Under the pieces are notes generated by a model. It saw only the letters and a program-made list of their open reading frames with translations. It did not search any database and was not told where the DNA came from. A stretch of 64,000 bases of DNA, taken from Haemaphysalis longicornis (Eukaryota > Arthropoda > Arachnida > Ixodida > Ixodidae). Below, in pieces: positions 1 through 15,000 of the stretch (the stretch's first letter is position 1; the number at the start of each line of letters is the position of its first letter). Position numbers and translations under genes: made by a program. The DNA lies in the NCBI GenBank assembly GCA_013339765.2, contig JABSTR010001154.1, positions 1,116,001 through 1,180,000 of the forward strand, given 5' to 3'.

Positions 1-83
1 GGCTCGTCAAACTTCCGCGCCTTCTGGATCTGGAACATCAGGTCCCCGCCATTGACGTACTCCATCACAAAGAACAGCCGGTC
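1..83 (-). CDS. Pkc98E: PKC exon 11, cut by the window edge: kinase hinge
   Basis: Codes residues 480-506 and two bases of the next codon, starting DRLFFVMEYVNGGDLMFQIQ. It contains gatekeeper Met486 and the hinge Glu487-Val489. Acceptor TGTTCCAG at 91-84. The exon continues past base 1. Confidence 0.96.
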
Positions 84-3000
84 CTGGAACAGGAGGGAAA
101 AGGCCTCAGACGAGACGCCAGGCACGTCCATCCACGTGTGCACTCAATAGGGTAAGCCTAATTCAAGTTCACCACCCCCTGCTAGAAAGCACGCCGAACA
201 TGCGGTTCCGTACAACTTGTTCGGAGACTGTGCAATGTTATTCTCATTGTGTGCCTGGCCTGGTTGTTGGAAAGATTGACAGGGGTGATAGCCAGAATAA
301 CCAGGACACTGAAGTGAGCAGAAGGATCACCACACAAACACTTCGTCACCCGTATTTAAGCCCTAGAGGAATGCAAGCGTATGCTGCAAGTTGTGCGACT
401 TGCCAAAAATAAAGGCCCGTTACGGGTCGGCCAATGTCATCAGTGTCTCTTCAAGACTGATGACAGTGGGCACTCTGATCTCGGTTCGTTTGTCTCCAAA
501 AAAGCCGCGCGGCAGTCGATTGATAAGGGAGTATAGTCATCTCGGAGCTGCTTTTGTGCCGTGCCCACCTCTGTCTGGAAGCAGCAGTGCAAGGCGGTGA
601 GGAAAGGGTGCTTGGCGGAGAGCGTCAGGATGCGCTTCTCCGTCATGGTGCAGTCTACGTCGTCGTCCTGTAGGATGACGTCTTTCTTGAGCACTTTCAC
701 CGCGTACACCTCCTCCGTGCCCTTGCGCTCGGCCAGCATCACCTGGGCAACAGCGGGGGGCACTCCGTGACGATGAGGAGGAGGATGGGGAGGATGCAAT
801 CCCCGTTCCTGGCAAATTTGAGCTGCGGGCCTCGTTCAGTTTTTTAAGACATTCTACACGGCTCATACAATACCCGCATTTATTCATTTCCCCTAAGCAC
901 ATACCGTATTTTTGCATGTATAACCCACCCCTGCATATAATTCACACCCACACTTTCAGCCTGCCTAAAAAGAAAAAAAGAAATCCTCACGTATTGCCCA
1001 CACATTTGATACAGGAAAGGCTGCACCAAAACTACTGCTCAAGCCACACATCACATATTATGCACACAGAAAAAGCGTATACTTGGCAAGTAGATTACAC
1101 TGACTGCACGGCGAAAGCTACAATTCACTCAGTGTCACTGCTCTCGCTAGAGCTATGGAAGGCTTAGTCAGTGTTACTGCGCAGGAGCTTCATGGCACAA
1201 TGCGCATTGCCATGAAGCTGCACTCCACACGCTACTTCGCCACTGAAATTTTCGCATTTTTGGTGCGGGTTATACTCGCGATAATACGATAATAAAACTG
1301 CAACTTCCAAACTATGCCGGAACACCATGTCTCCTTTTTGCTTCCAAATTTAAACCCTGTGCAGCATCTACTTTGCCCAGGTCAGTAGAAAGCACATGCA
1401 CAATGCTTCGGAGCACATTCCTTTCCTTTAATGCCTGTAATTGAGCCACACACTTCAAACTTTGGCAGTACACCATCCACAACATGCCCCGCATTTCTCG
1501 TATAGTATTTCAACTCTCTACAGTGGGCAAACAATGTATGGACCTCGGGCAACAGGGTCAAAATGGCCGCTGGCACACTGAACCCACACATCCCTCCTCC
1601 GTGATTACCTTTCCGAAGCTCCCCTTGCCGAGCACCTTGATGAAGGTGAAGTCCTCCAGGCCAAACTTGCGCGGCCGCCGGCTGTCGCGGCTGCTCGGAG
1701 TGGGAGAGAATTTCTCGACAGGCTCGCCCCCCGTGTCCGGCACCTGGAGCTGGCCGTACGAGTCGGCCAGCGACAGCATGTCGTAGCCCCCAAAGCTCAT
1801 GCCTGCCATCACGAAAGGGCACGAGAAGACGGCTTAGCACGACACGCACGAGGCTGGAAAACGCACTGATTTCGTTCCAATATGCATGTTTAATAAATGT
1901 GAACTGCGTACGTGCGAAACACAGAAACCGCTTGTTGTTTTACAGCCGGAATTTCGCACAGACCTCATGTTCTACGGTCTAGTTATTTCAACACCATAAT
2001 CAGCAACAGGCATTACTCAGCACACGCAATAAACAAAGACTGCCGCAAACGTGCAGACTTACCCGGCATGCCTTTGTCCTCGTCTGCCGTCGCCGGCAGC
2101 GGGGACGTGTGCGATCTTTCAGACACGGATTGCGTCAACTTGTTGGGAGATTCACTGATGGAGGTCTGTCGTCGTGGCACAAGGAGAGAAGACAAAAAGG
2201 CCGGTTCATGCCACCCTCCAACAGTCAGACTCTCAAACATGTAAAACGGCGCCCGCATTTTTTAAAAACATTTTCGGCGCTGATCCGAGCTCAACTTGCC
2301 TTACAAGAGCTGCTTGAAATGTTCTACCAATTACGGCCCCGCTAATATCGCCGATTATCATTCAATCAGGCTGTTGTAGCAACTCATCAGTTCAATTAAT
2401 TAAAAACTGAAGCCAACGAGAGATGATCCCTAAGCTGGAAACTGGTGTGACCACATCACGTCGTGTGATGTACGTTTGTGGCTCAATTTTGCCAACCTAG
2501 CATGCTTTCTGAAAAACCGAGGCAAGCGGTGCACACGTTTTTTTAGTTTGACAAAGCTGGTTCGCATGCCTCAAAACTAAAAGCCACTGCGAATGCAAAT
2601 CGTCATGACATGTACCTTGACTTCATACCTCGGAAATGTCCAGCTATTTTACAAATGCAGCGGAAGAGAAGCCTAGAAGGCAGCCTAACAATGAAAGCAT
2701 TCTGCTTATTTTTAGTTCAGCATAATAAAAATTATAAACTCAACTCAACTTGGTTGTTTAGAAATATTACTCGTACAGAGCAGTCTGAAGATCCCCCTCG
2801 CAAATTTTCCATACAGTTCCTATATTCCGTATACAGTATTATAGATTAGACCAAACTATTTTTCAATGCCTTTCGGGTTCTATCTACACATTCACACACG
2901 AGCGACAGAAGAGTGACAAAGCAACCTGAAGTGCTTCTGCTAGCACAACCACAAGAAGCAAAGCTCTGCGGGGAGGGAAAAAGAACCAAGAGAAGAAGGA

Positions 3001-6000
3001 AGAGAAAGCTATCGACCGTCATGGTCGCACGCGACTACAGCTATCCTTTTGGGTTTGACTTTTGTCATTCCTGTAAGCACACACGAGATAAATATTCAAA
3101 TGGGCCCAGAAAACCAAACTATTACACCTAGGAACAGAGAGGCAGTGAGACAGTAGCACTGCCCTACATCCACATCCTGCATAGCATTATCGCTGCTACA
3201 GATCTCCTGCCTTTGGTGGGCTGTTATGTCAGCTACAGCATGCTGCAGTTTGAAGCAACACCAAGAATAAGCTTCACTGCTTGATGACAGACATATGCAC
3301 TAGAGATATAATAACTAGACCTCAGTACATTTTTAACCCTTTGTAACATAGTAAATGGAAGTAACGATATCACCTCTGCATGCCACGAGCTTTCAGATTT
3401 ATTTTCTACTGGAGGTCTCCCTTGAATCCAATTTTTTTAAGTCATGTTATGTCTGTCGCACTACACATTCTTCGCTGGAGAAGAGTTTTAACTACACAAA
3501 TACGAACTGCTTAGCTTTCAACGCCACAATAAGAGAATAGGCTCCTGAAAGCTGCCTGAGCAGCTCCTTCGCATGTGCATTTTATTGTGCGGTGTTGACA
3601 CAAGCGGGCGTTATATGTTGCTCTTACACACTACATGAGGGCAGGAATTATGTTAACTTTTCGCAGTGAGGCGTTGTGAAAATAGTAGTTAGGTTCTGTT
3701 CCATGCAAACCACTCAAAAGGCCACTGAAATCAAGCCACTGCTGTTGTTACACCATAAAAATAGGTTCCATGCCTTCTGCAGTAACACCAAGCCTAGTCA
3801 GGAAAATTGTGTTACTTCTTTTTAGACTGGCACATACACATGTTAGCAATGTTTTTATTTTCACTTCAAACAAATTTAGCAGAGAAAGAAATTATTACCA
3901 TCGCATGCATACAGTTATTATTCTGTGTTTATAAAAGAACTATGCTTGCATTTGACGAAGTCACTTCAATCCAAATTAAAATAAAACAGAACCTTTTTTG
4001 TTGCCATACCATTATTTAATGCCCATTTGACATTGGCTTGGCGCAAATATAAAGAGTTCAATTACGTAGGTCAACGTTTGTAAGCTTTATAACACCTTCT
4101 TAAGCTATGAGATGTGCTGTATCAGGGAATTACCATTTTCATCAGAGCTTTATTCTCCTGTTTTAACAGGTCACAGATTTACTGATCTTAGATAAGGAAC
4201 AAAGGTATTGCAATCCTGTCTTTTTTTTTTTTTTCCTATTTTGGCAAGTTTGGAATCACAGAGTGAAGATAGTTTTGTATGTTCAGTTGTTTATCGTCTT
4301 TGTAACATGCAAAAAAAATTGTAACAAACTAATGGATACAGCTAATCAATTACCCTTGAAAATTTTGGCAGCAGATGCGGATAACAGTTAGCAGCAACTT
4401 TGTCCTTTTCAGCCTTGCAGCAAAAAGGTTTCGTAATAAGTAATACATTACACTACTGTGCTCAGTAAAGGATCTTAAATCGAAATGTTAAGGCATTCTA
4501 GGGGGGCAAAAAAAGGGTTTCTACAATCACGTAAAGACGGCAATATGCCTTCTGATTCTATGGATGCCTAACTGATGCGTTCAAACCCATCATTTGGCAT
4601 ATACGGGGCATTTGAATACAATCATGAACACGTTAAAAAATGGTTCCGTATTAACTGCGCACTAAACTTTGCATGAAACTTGCACTTTATGGCCAACTAT
4701 TATGCTGAACACCAAGATCGACAGCGGCTTTTTCTTAAAGGAGCCATGAAGACAGAATACAAGTTTGTTTTATTCGAAAGATTTCGCGTTTTATAGCGCC
4801 CCCAGCGCTTGTCCGGCAACAAATGATGCCGTATTCACTGAGAAATCGATCAATTTAGTTTAAAATTTTGATTCTCCCGCCAAATCGTAGGTTTCGTAGT
4901 CACAAATGACGTCAGAAGCGCGTGTATTCACGCGAACTTCCACTGCGTCATTCGGGTTTGCGGCCTTGCTGTCCGTCAGCCCTCCCAGATGGCGCTGCTA
5001 TAGTCATCCACGAACCGTTGTCCACCGTTGCTTTGTTTTTGAGCGTATTGGCACCTGGCTTGTTTTTGTTACTGTAAAAAGTGATCGTCTCATGAAACCT
5101 GGGGTATCCTCGACAAACAGGGTCACGTAAGACAACGCCGCTTGCGCCACTCGGCCAGTGTCCTGTAAAACAACTTCAAAGCGGCGGAGTGCTGTGCAGC
5201 TAAAAAAAGCATAGTGCGCCCAGTACCAACAGCAGTGCGCATCGGTACTTCTATGCTTACGTGCGTTTTTGAAACTTTCATTGTTTACCGCACCATTCTT
5301 ACTGCTGTAAAATGAATATGCATTACACTTAAGCGCAAATAGTTCGTTCGGAAAGCCTATAAGCCGTGCCTAATTTGCGTTTACTTTTTCCGTCCTCAGC
5401 CAATCGTACAGCTGAGCTCATGTGACATCATAGGTTCTGTTGCGGGAAATGAGCTAGTGCGTCGCATGACCATTCCGTTTTTTCCTAGTTTTGTAGCTTA
5501 TTTGCGGGAAGTGTGCGTTAACGGTGGTGCCAGTATGATTCTATCGATCCAATCTTTCAAATGAACCGAACTTGTGTTTTCTCTTCATAGCTCCTTTAAC
5601 TGCATAGAAGCAGTTTTACCTTACCTCCATTACCTCCATTTTCACCATTTTTACTGCGATCTTGAACACAGTTAAAAAAAAAAAAAAAAAAAGAGAGAGA
5701 AACCTATCATGCTGAAATAAAGTACTTGGCACTTGTTTGCACTTCGCGCTGACATTCTTGTTTTTGCTCCAATGGAACGTACGGGTGTTCAACAGGTGGT
5801 GAAAAATAGCTGGTGCAGACTGCCCCTATAGGCACAAGTTTTTTTTCAAAGACTTTTTTTTTTTTCATCTCAGGCAGCATAAGCTGCTTATTTGAGACCA
5901 AATAAAAGCAACTGAGAAGAAATGGTGCTATTGATTTTTTAAAAATGGGGAAGTGAAAAAGCAGTACCGAAATGAATCCAGCACCGGAAGGATCTGCCCG

Positions 6001-9000
6001 AAGACTACAATGAAGATGTACCTGTTACCCGAACAATCGACCCATATACCACAAAGTTCCGAGAGAACACCCCCCCCGAGACATCTTTAGGGGTGAAATT
6101 TTCAATTTACTAAAAGACCTCAAAGATTGCGCTAGCTTCGACGCCTTCGAAAGCCCAAGTAGCTCCCTCTGCAAAAACGTCCCGCGGCCGCGAACACCGT
6201 CGATGTCTCGGTTTTGAACAAAAGAGACGCAACCTGTACTTAAATGGCAAGAGGAGGAAGGGGCAGTGGATCAAAAGAATAGAAGAGTGGGGTGACACCG
6301 TCCCGGCATCGTTTGAGCACTGCGGCATCTCGACAAGCCTGGACCGTCCTGAAGACGGCGAGTTCAACCAGCGCCTGGCCTGTGCAAGCACGGAACCGGC
6401 AGGGAGACCCAAAGCTCGGGAGAGCATGGTGGATGAAGCACTGCAGCTCGTGTTCGACTCTGACAGCGTCACATTGTTCAATGACTTTAGCGATGGTGAA
6501 AATGCGTATCATCTATTCACGCGTCGATGCATTCACTCGTTTGTCATTTCCGCACTTGACCCAAAAATTTGCCCATCTCGTATTTTTTGCTTGATATCTC
6601 CGCAGTTTTGATTGGCGGTGCGGCAACTTTTTTGTAGTTTCTCGCAACTGACCCGAAAGATTGCCCATCCATATTTCTCACTTAATATTTTTGCATTTCG
6701 AGTGGGCGTTCTTTCCGAACCTTACGGTAATCGCACTATACACTCTGCTCAGAAATGATATCGATGCGAGTGCGACGTCAAGAGACAACTGGGGAACGAT
6801 CCCTTCAGAGCACCGTTTCCTCGCACAGTGACTATAAACTTGAATCCAACAAGGGCTGGGCTGCATCTGTACCAGCCTTCCTAAAGCCTTCTGAGAGGAA
6901 CTTCAAGTGGCGAATTAGTGTGCGACCTTCACAACAACTGACATTGACGATTTTCTGGCACCATGCACACCGGCAGCTGCACGACTGTGTTGCTTCTCAA
7001 CTTAATGCACATTTGGTGTTCAGCAAAGTAGACCATAAAATGCGAGAGTTTGCACACGAAACTTGCAATGGATTGTGCGAACAGTTTGGATGGAATTAAT
7101 TTTACACGTGTCTGCAATAGCGCCGCAACACCCTGCGTTTGCAATGTACGTGTTGGGCACAATTACAGTGGTATCCACATCTCACCCTCAGCACAAAAAA
7201 ATATTCATGAGCATTGCACAAAAATGAATGCGGCACGTCACTTTCTACAAGTGCTCGAGTGTGGAAAAAGTGATTCTTTTTTGCAACAGGCTATTACAGT
7301 TACGGTGGGAGGAGAGTGAGAGATAAGGTGACGTAAAGAGATGTGAAAAAAGGGGGTATGCACCTGGTTATATATCTCTTGGGTGAGGGATATTCCTTGC
7401 TGAAGAGTGGGCACAAGACAGGGCAAGGGTCGAGGCAGGGCGGGGGGCAGGAGGAGAAGAAAAAATAATAAAGAGACAAGACGACACCGCCGTAAACAAC
7501 CATCCACACACACGTAAAGCACAACCTCTGCAGATGACAGAAAATTTGAAAGAAAAAAAAAAAAGGTATGTACGAAGATGAAAAAAGCAACGACAAAAGC
7601 AATGAAATGCGAGATGGCAGTTAAACTAGGACTCGAGAGAGAAAGAGAGAGAGAGAAAGAAAAAAATAAACTGTGGGCACTTGACGAAAAAGGGAGACAA
7701 AAAGCGTGCAGAAGGGAGCAGACGTGCAAAGTAGCTAAACTTACACACAGCACTTGCACTTTACACATCGTGCCGAACTCTGCCAAGGTTGCCATGCCAG
7801 AAATATTTAAGTCATTTTCTCAAGGTCTGACCACCAAGCAAAGAAAAATTCAAGGAAAAGTGGTGTTTATAATTAAGTGAAAAACAGGCCTTGTGTTACA
7901 GTGAGAGGTCGCCTTGAAGCAAGCGCATAATCCCAGCAATTTTGACTGCTCATCACAACGAGTAAAGCCAATCAATGGTTCACAAACTGCCATGATCAGG
8001 CCTACTTTTTCCTAAGTACCATATTTCAAGTTTTTGTACTTTGCAGCTATGCATTTACACTGCTGCTGTGAATTAGCACAGGTAAATTTTACAGGCCTAC
8101 ACATGCAAGTACGAAAGAACAAGTCAGACACAAAGAAACAACAAGCGTTTGCCTGTGCTTAACTGTAATGGTAAACTAGCAGCCTCAAATGAACACCGTA
8201 AGAAGGAAACAACAAAAACATCCATACTCGGGGACAACTTAGAAATGACAGCAGAAGTTGCCCTGTGCCTCATCAGCGCAGCCGGCTGTTACTCCGTGCG
8301 GCGCAAGAAATGCCTTACTGCGAGTATTTTGAACATGGCACGAGTCATTTCCGTGCTGTCTGGCACTTAATCTGCTTTTAAATTCCTGCAGCAACTGCAA
8401 AGAGACTAAATGTGAAAAAGAAGACGATGTTATGCATTGTGCGCAATCTCGTTTCAAAACATGCGCACGCTTTGGCATCCGGGTTCGTCGCTTTGGTGGA
8501 GTGATACACTACATGAGCCACTGCCATTCTTAACTCGCACGCGAGTAAACTTCGTGTAATAAAAATAAGGTAATGATGACACGGGATCAGAAATTTACTT
8601 ATAAAGCTCCGTATGCGCCTCCGCTCGTATCGCCATATGCAGGATATTTGTAAATTATGCCCTTTAAAGTCCTATTATTGCAAGAAAATTATGCGAGAAT
8701 GGCCTGTGCAAAAATAAAAGTGACTGGCAAATTTGCCCAGCGAGCAATGCACTAGCAAATAATGTTTGAATCTACACCCACAGGACTCCAGCACTAAACC
8801 TTGGAGAGCAACCAGCACGATTTGGAGCACGCAAAAAGAATAGGCTGGGGAGCATCCACAAAGCATTCGGCAGGCTCAAGCATGGCAGGGGAACACGACA
8901 GCCCCGCCATAGGCCGCTTCCAGCATCAAGGCCACAACTGGACATCAGGCACGGCAGGGACCGACAGTGTCGCTGTTCGCCAATACGGTACACACACAGC

Positions 9001-12000
9001 ACAGGTGGATGCACGCTTTTGCCTTACGCTGTGAAGAAATCCACAGCCTCACTTAACCAAACCGCAGCAACTCTCAACACGCTTCTAAATCCCTTCAATT
9101 AGTAATAAGCTACAACACCTGCTGGCTTTCCAATCACACTGGCAGGCTTAACTGTCGACAATCTTGCACTGATGAAGAAAGGAAGACCACACACATTTGC
9201 TATTTTAATTAACTAGGCTAGGCTCTTATCTGATCCGGTATTCATCTAGCAAAAGGGCTGGTGAAGCTTGCTGCTGATCATCTACCGATTTGCCAAAAAT
9301 TTACGAGAGGCTTTGCAGGGCTTTTCTCGCTGGCATAACCCAGGACAGGCTTGTGAGATCGACTAGCTTAGCAGAATACTGTGAAAGGTCAAAAACCTTC
9401 TCGTGTGAAGACATTCATTAAATACCAGCATATTGCCCAGACACCACATACTATTAGCACTGCATGCTCCCTTGAAGTGATGGCTGGTCGGTTTTTCTTT
9501 TTTTAACTCGTGTTAGGGTCAGGTTGGCACAGTGTGGAAATTATGCTACTAACAGACGACACAAGTCGTAATGCGAAACCTCGTTCAGCAAAACCTGCAA
9601 AGCCGTGTAACGGAACAATCCTTCTTGCACTGCCATAAAGCTGGCACCTAAATGCAGTGTCGCAGTTTGTCTGCGAGAAGAAAGGAGCCCACAGTCGGCA
9701 GCTAGCTTCACAAACAGGCAGCCGAGCACGATACAAAGAGGGGAGCAGGAGAGGGTCGGCCAGGAATTCAAATGCACAACCTGACGGCTCTCTGTTTCCA
9801 TGCCCAAGCAGATATGCCAGGAGCAGAAACAATGCACAAACATAAGCGACAACAACAAGAACAGATGCCCCTCGCTGTCTGATTATGCGCATACTAATTT
9901 CATTACAAGGCGAAAGAGTACTGATTTGTATTGGTGCTGATTACAGGCTTCAGCCACGCTTACCAATGCTTTTTCCTATACACTTATTTTACATTTTCCT
10001 ACATAAACATCAACAACTAGCACTTAAAGTGTGACGTAAATTGGTTACTACCCCAGTGTAAGAAGTACTAGGTGAAGACACTGTGCTCCGAAAAACGTCC
10101 AGATAACGCCCCATCAGCTGAGCAGGGCACGATCACTGGTACTGCTGTACGCTGGCATTGATTGACAAGGCCACTCAATTTTGGTACCATCATGTCCCTT
10201 TGTACAAATTGCAGTGCTGCTTTCGTTTCAATGCAAATAATTCTCTGTGCATCGCACCCTCACATTTGATAAAAATGGGTGAACAGCTAGAGCCAGCGCG
10301 CTACTAGTAATTGGGTCTCGTCAAAACAACGTCAGGGGCTTTTTCATGAACAGGTTCTTTCTTTTCATTGACGAAATTTGCATAGAGTAACTTCCCAACC
10401 ATACAACTAATTGCCCCTGGCAATTGGAAGTAACATACCATGTCTGACGCACCTATTCAAGCACCAGTACTTTGTAATATCGCTAGGTGGATCAGTATGA
10501 TAAAGATAAGAACTTGTTATTTCTAGCAATTCTATTCGCTACACATGCAAGTAAAACCAGAGCCAATGGTGCCAGGTTTCTGCTGCGTACACTGGCAGGC
10601 CGAAATGACTTTGCTGCTCTCATAAAAGTCCCAACAGGAGAGACTGATACCTTGCCTTTCTGATGTGACAATAGATGGTAGTAAAAGATGTGCGCAGCTG
10701 AAATGAGACACTATCTTGTCGCTTTTGGCTGTCCGAAAAGCAGCGAGTATCGTCACTTGTACTTCTTACACCGCGGCACTACAGTCTATTTGGCAGTGAC
10801 AGCAAGCCCGTTTCATTGTTGTGCAAGTGAAAGTCTTTTTCTTCAAGTAGCACTATTCTACGTTTCATGGTCATCAGCAGGCAAAGACACCCCGCTCCCA
10901 AGTTTCTAGCTCTGCAGCATAAAAAGACACCCAGAATGTAAAAATCACGTCAGCATGGCGTGCCTAGCTGCAGTAAAGTATCCAGTCACCCAAGAGATGA
11001 ACTTCCCTCGCAATTGTGCACAAGCAGTGCTTGCCCAACAGCGCCAAAAACGTGCATTCAGTGCAGCTGAACATTGAACACTAATTGAACTTTTAGCACC
11101 ACTGCTGAGGCTAATGGCACATCTTCTTGCGTGTTGAAAAGAGAATGTTGAAGACAAACAACCTCTCATATTCTTCACTTGATTCCTATGAATAACAGAC
11201 CTCGCTATCTATCCCCAACCAGCCTTCCAGCTAACCACTAAAAGGTACATAAACAAGCAAATAAAATGTATACATGCAGATACCGATAGATAGCGCCAAT
11301 GATTTCGTTCCCGAGACAACTGCTTCCAGTTTTTAATAATAGCCAATCAATCAATTCACAGCAAAACCCAATCGCTTCATTCCCACTTAGGACCAAGTTT
11401 GACACAGCGCACTACCATTCCTGCCTGTCCTAAAGAAAAAAGCAACACTCGCTCAGTTGAACGGCCTTTTGGCCAAAACCAAACGATTAGGTTCAAATGG
11501 CGGTGGAACGAGGGATGGGGGAGGGTGGACCAGACACGAGGGAGGTCAACCCAGACCGTCCACGCACACGACATGCGACACTGGCAACTACGACTGTGAA
11601 AATGCCACGGCTGCTCCTCCCGTGGCTCTACCACAGCGGGAATGCAGCAGCAAATGCAAACGTGGCCCGTCACCTACGGGGGCACTCCCAGGGCAGTCCT
11701 GGGGAAGTGGGGCACTGGGGCACTACGTGACTCACGTGCAGCATGTGGTTGGAAAAGCTTCTTGCAAATAAAAGCAAAATGAAGAGGAAAAACCTAAACA
11801 AAATAATCTTGTTTTCAATTTTTCTCTCTCGCAAAGTTTTAGCCCGCATAAAGATAAGGCACTTATTTTAGAGAAGGTAATCAATACAGTGATTAAGTAT
11901 GGACACTGAAATTAACTTCTATATGATTTCTGTAATATGATTCAAACATTACTGAAGTACCAATTCTGCTAGCTTTGATGCCTGGATAGATAAAATACAC

Positions 12001-15000
12001 AGTAACTTGATTGACATACTTATAGAGTCAATTTGCCACTGCAGCGTTATTGCTATAACTCTTAAATTTTTTTTTTCAAGATTAAAACAATTTTTTTTGT
12101 AAAGCCAAGGTGTAACTCACGATTACAATCCGATCACTTGCTGTACACTAATTTTCCCAACTTTCCTTCGGTCATATCAGTTTCGACTAAGAATGGCTGT
12201 TTTCGCATGCACTACCGTAATTTCACATGCAGTGAAGTGAAACTCAAGATTACTCTCTTTTACCCACAACCGTAAGAATAGAAAAGGAGCCCGCTGCCCG
12301 TGTGGCCAGCCACTCACCTTCTTCTTGCGTTTGGTGAGCTTATCACCGGAGATGCCCATGGCACTCAGAATCTCAGCCATCTGCTTCGGGTTGATGCCGC
12401 AGTTGTTGGCAACGTTCTTTTGGCATCGCTTGTGCACGTTCATGTTGCATGCTGGACCGAAAAGCAACGGCACAAAAGGGAGTAAAATGAGCTCCCTTTT
12501 AAATCCCCACTGCATGTTAAAATAGGCTCCCTTTTGGATCCCCATTACTTGTTACTCCTAAAAGCAACATAGAATGGAGTAAAATGAACTCCCTTTCAGA
12601 TCCCCATTGCCCAGTAAATCAAAAAGCAACAGTGCAGAAGGGTGCAAAATAATCTCCCTTTTCGATCCCCACTGCATCTGACACCTAAAAGCAACCCAAC
12701 ATAGGGTGTAAGATAAACTCCCCTTGGATTTATGTTACACCAGAAAGCAACAGTGCAGGAGTAAAAACTATACACTCCTTTTGGAGTCTGAAACATAATC
12801 ATAATTGTGAGTAAAACTGAGTGTCCACAGTCATTGTGAAGAAAAGTGGTGCATAAAACAAGATTTTTTTCCCCAACAGGGGCACCAAGAAAAGTCCTTG
12901 AGATTTCGTGTTCTTGTGAAAATCCCATCACTTCGTGGGCTTCGCTCTTCTGCCCTTTCGTAACTTCTTGCAACAATGTTTTTTGACAGAGACTTCATTG
13001 TTTACATTTTTTCAAAACCTTATGATAACAATAAAGATTGTTAAGTTTGGGGCTTGGATCGCCTAATGACTAAGACTGGCCTGCAATGTTTCTTTTTTTT
13101 CTTTCATTTACGTAGAGGCCCGTACTGAGTGTCTACGGCCTAGACGGGCCAAGGGGAGCAACGCACTACAGATGGAAGCACTTTCTTCAGGTTTTTTTTT
13201 GTTGTTGTTGTTGTCGTCATTCTCTGGGGCGGGGGGCGGACACCGCTTAGCGCTTTGGCGGTAACAGAGAATCGGTTGGCCCTAATTCTCGGAATCATGC
13301 GAGGGGCGAGTGCCGCATGGTCCCCTATTACGCGCGTTGAGTGTCCAGGCTCGGGCGCAGGACCGGAAGCGCAGCGGCTGGGTCATAAATCACTTCGTGG
13401 ACTCGTCACGAAGACGCGGAATGTCAAAGTGACGGCGACAGCTTTTCTTGAAACTGTAATGCACTCTGGTTTGTTTTGAAATGGGTACTTTGGGGATGAC
13501 CGAAAACAGAGAGACAACTGGACATAAATTCTCAAAACCGTTGGCCGCGGAAACGGGCATGGTGCGGCGGCGGCAACTTGGTAAACAAACGGCGTCGCGC
13601 CGCAGGTGTCTGTTGGCACATGGGGTTCGGGGAGTGTAGGCCTTTCGGGCCCTTTGAGGCCACTTCCGAAATCTGTGTTACAACGCTTCAGGCTTCGTTA
13701 GTTTGTCTTTTTTAGTCTCGCAGCTTCCGGTGCGAATTCTTTCTGAGTATTGACGTCTAGTTTGCGTGGAACGGGAAAGGAGTTTGGGACAAGGGGTGGG
13801 CCAATTTCTTAATTATTAGCTCCGCCTGTGGCGGCTGTGCGGCCAATCAATGCCCAGATATTTTCATTATGTGTCCTTCTCTGTCTCTTTGGGGCCGCCT
13901 TCCTTGGAGGCGTGGTTTTTTTTAATAAAAGCACGGTGTTTGTTGTAGAGGAGAGGGGAGAGCCCCGCTTGATGTGGACTCATCTCGCGCTCTCCTCGAG
14001 CAATGGTACTGCGATGTCTGTTGTAACTTAGCTGTAAATATTGTAATAAAGTGTAAATTTTGTGGAGCAGACCGTCGTCAGCTACATGCCCTCGATCAAC
14101 GAGCCATCTACATCTTCTTCAACACCGATCGATCGATCATCACCTATTTCAACTAAGATGAACTCCTTGAGGGAGAAAAAAAGCTTGTCTACGACATAAT
14201 TTTACTTCCTTTACTAAAAAAAAAGAACCAGAAATTGAGTAATGATTAAATGAAGTAAACTACTTCATGACACGCAATGGTAGAAACGCCTTTCAGACAG
14301 CACTGCACTACAGAAAAAATGTCATTACAGGGACAAAAGGAGAAAATAAGCACCCTGAACTTCTCAGCAGTTCACTACTACCCGTAGCAGTGTCATCAGT
14401 GCGACCTCAAAGCATCAAGGGGCTCTCATTGAAAGTCCTTCCATAGAACCATAATAGCAACTTCTTACACAACGTTCTTCTGTAGAGATCGTGTAAGGTT
14501 CCAAATATCATCTGAAACTTACTTCTAGCTGCGGGAAACAAGCAAGGAAGCCCCCGTGCACAAATGAGAGCGCTGAAGTCGGGGGTTTGACAGAAGCCCA
14601 CTCGGTCAGGTGACATGTTGCAGTAAAAACGGGGACACCGACCAAAAGAAGCTGTTAAAAACTTTGAAAACAACAAACAAGCGACATGCGACATTTCAGC
14701 TTCGCTACGGAAGTCTCGTTCATTATGGCCCATCGTGAACACGGCTTTTGTAGCGAAGCCAAAACATCTCTTGCTTGTTGTTTTTAAAGCTTTTTAACAG
14801 CTCGTTTTGGCCGGTGTCTCCGTTTTTACTGCAAATGGGAGCACAGTGTCTAAAGTGGTTACAGAGCTGCCCCCTCCCCCCCACAACTGCTGCAAACGTG
14901 ACACTGCTCAGAGGAATTTGTGCCTTCCCCTCAACTACTAAGGCTTGAGGGGGTTTTGAAATGAAAAGAGGGCAGTGCAGCTACAACTGCTACTACATTT

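Larger units (their letters stand above)
2166..12317. other. PKC intron 7 (10.2 kb)
   Basis: Mostly AT-rich sequence without recognisable content. It holds a TTAA-flanked element (4735-5599), a poly-A/GA run (5673-5701), a Tigger transposase remnant (6268-6520) and a purine tract (7634-7665). Segments 2166-4734 and 7700-12317 show nothing I can name. Confidence 0.8.

Noticed and set aside
7238..7795. 185-codon open frame on the minus strand
   Set aside because: It is driven by the purine tract at 7634-7665, is rich in Ser, Leu and Phe of low complexity, and has no family motif.
9503..9892. 129-codon minus-strand frame with a hydrophobic segment
   Set aside because: No recognisable motif, no splice context, and composition typical of chance frames in this intron.
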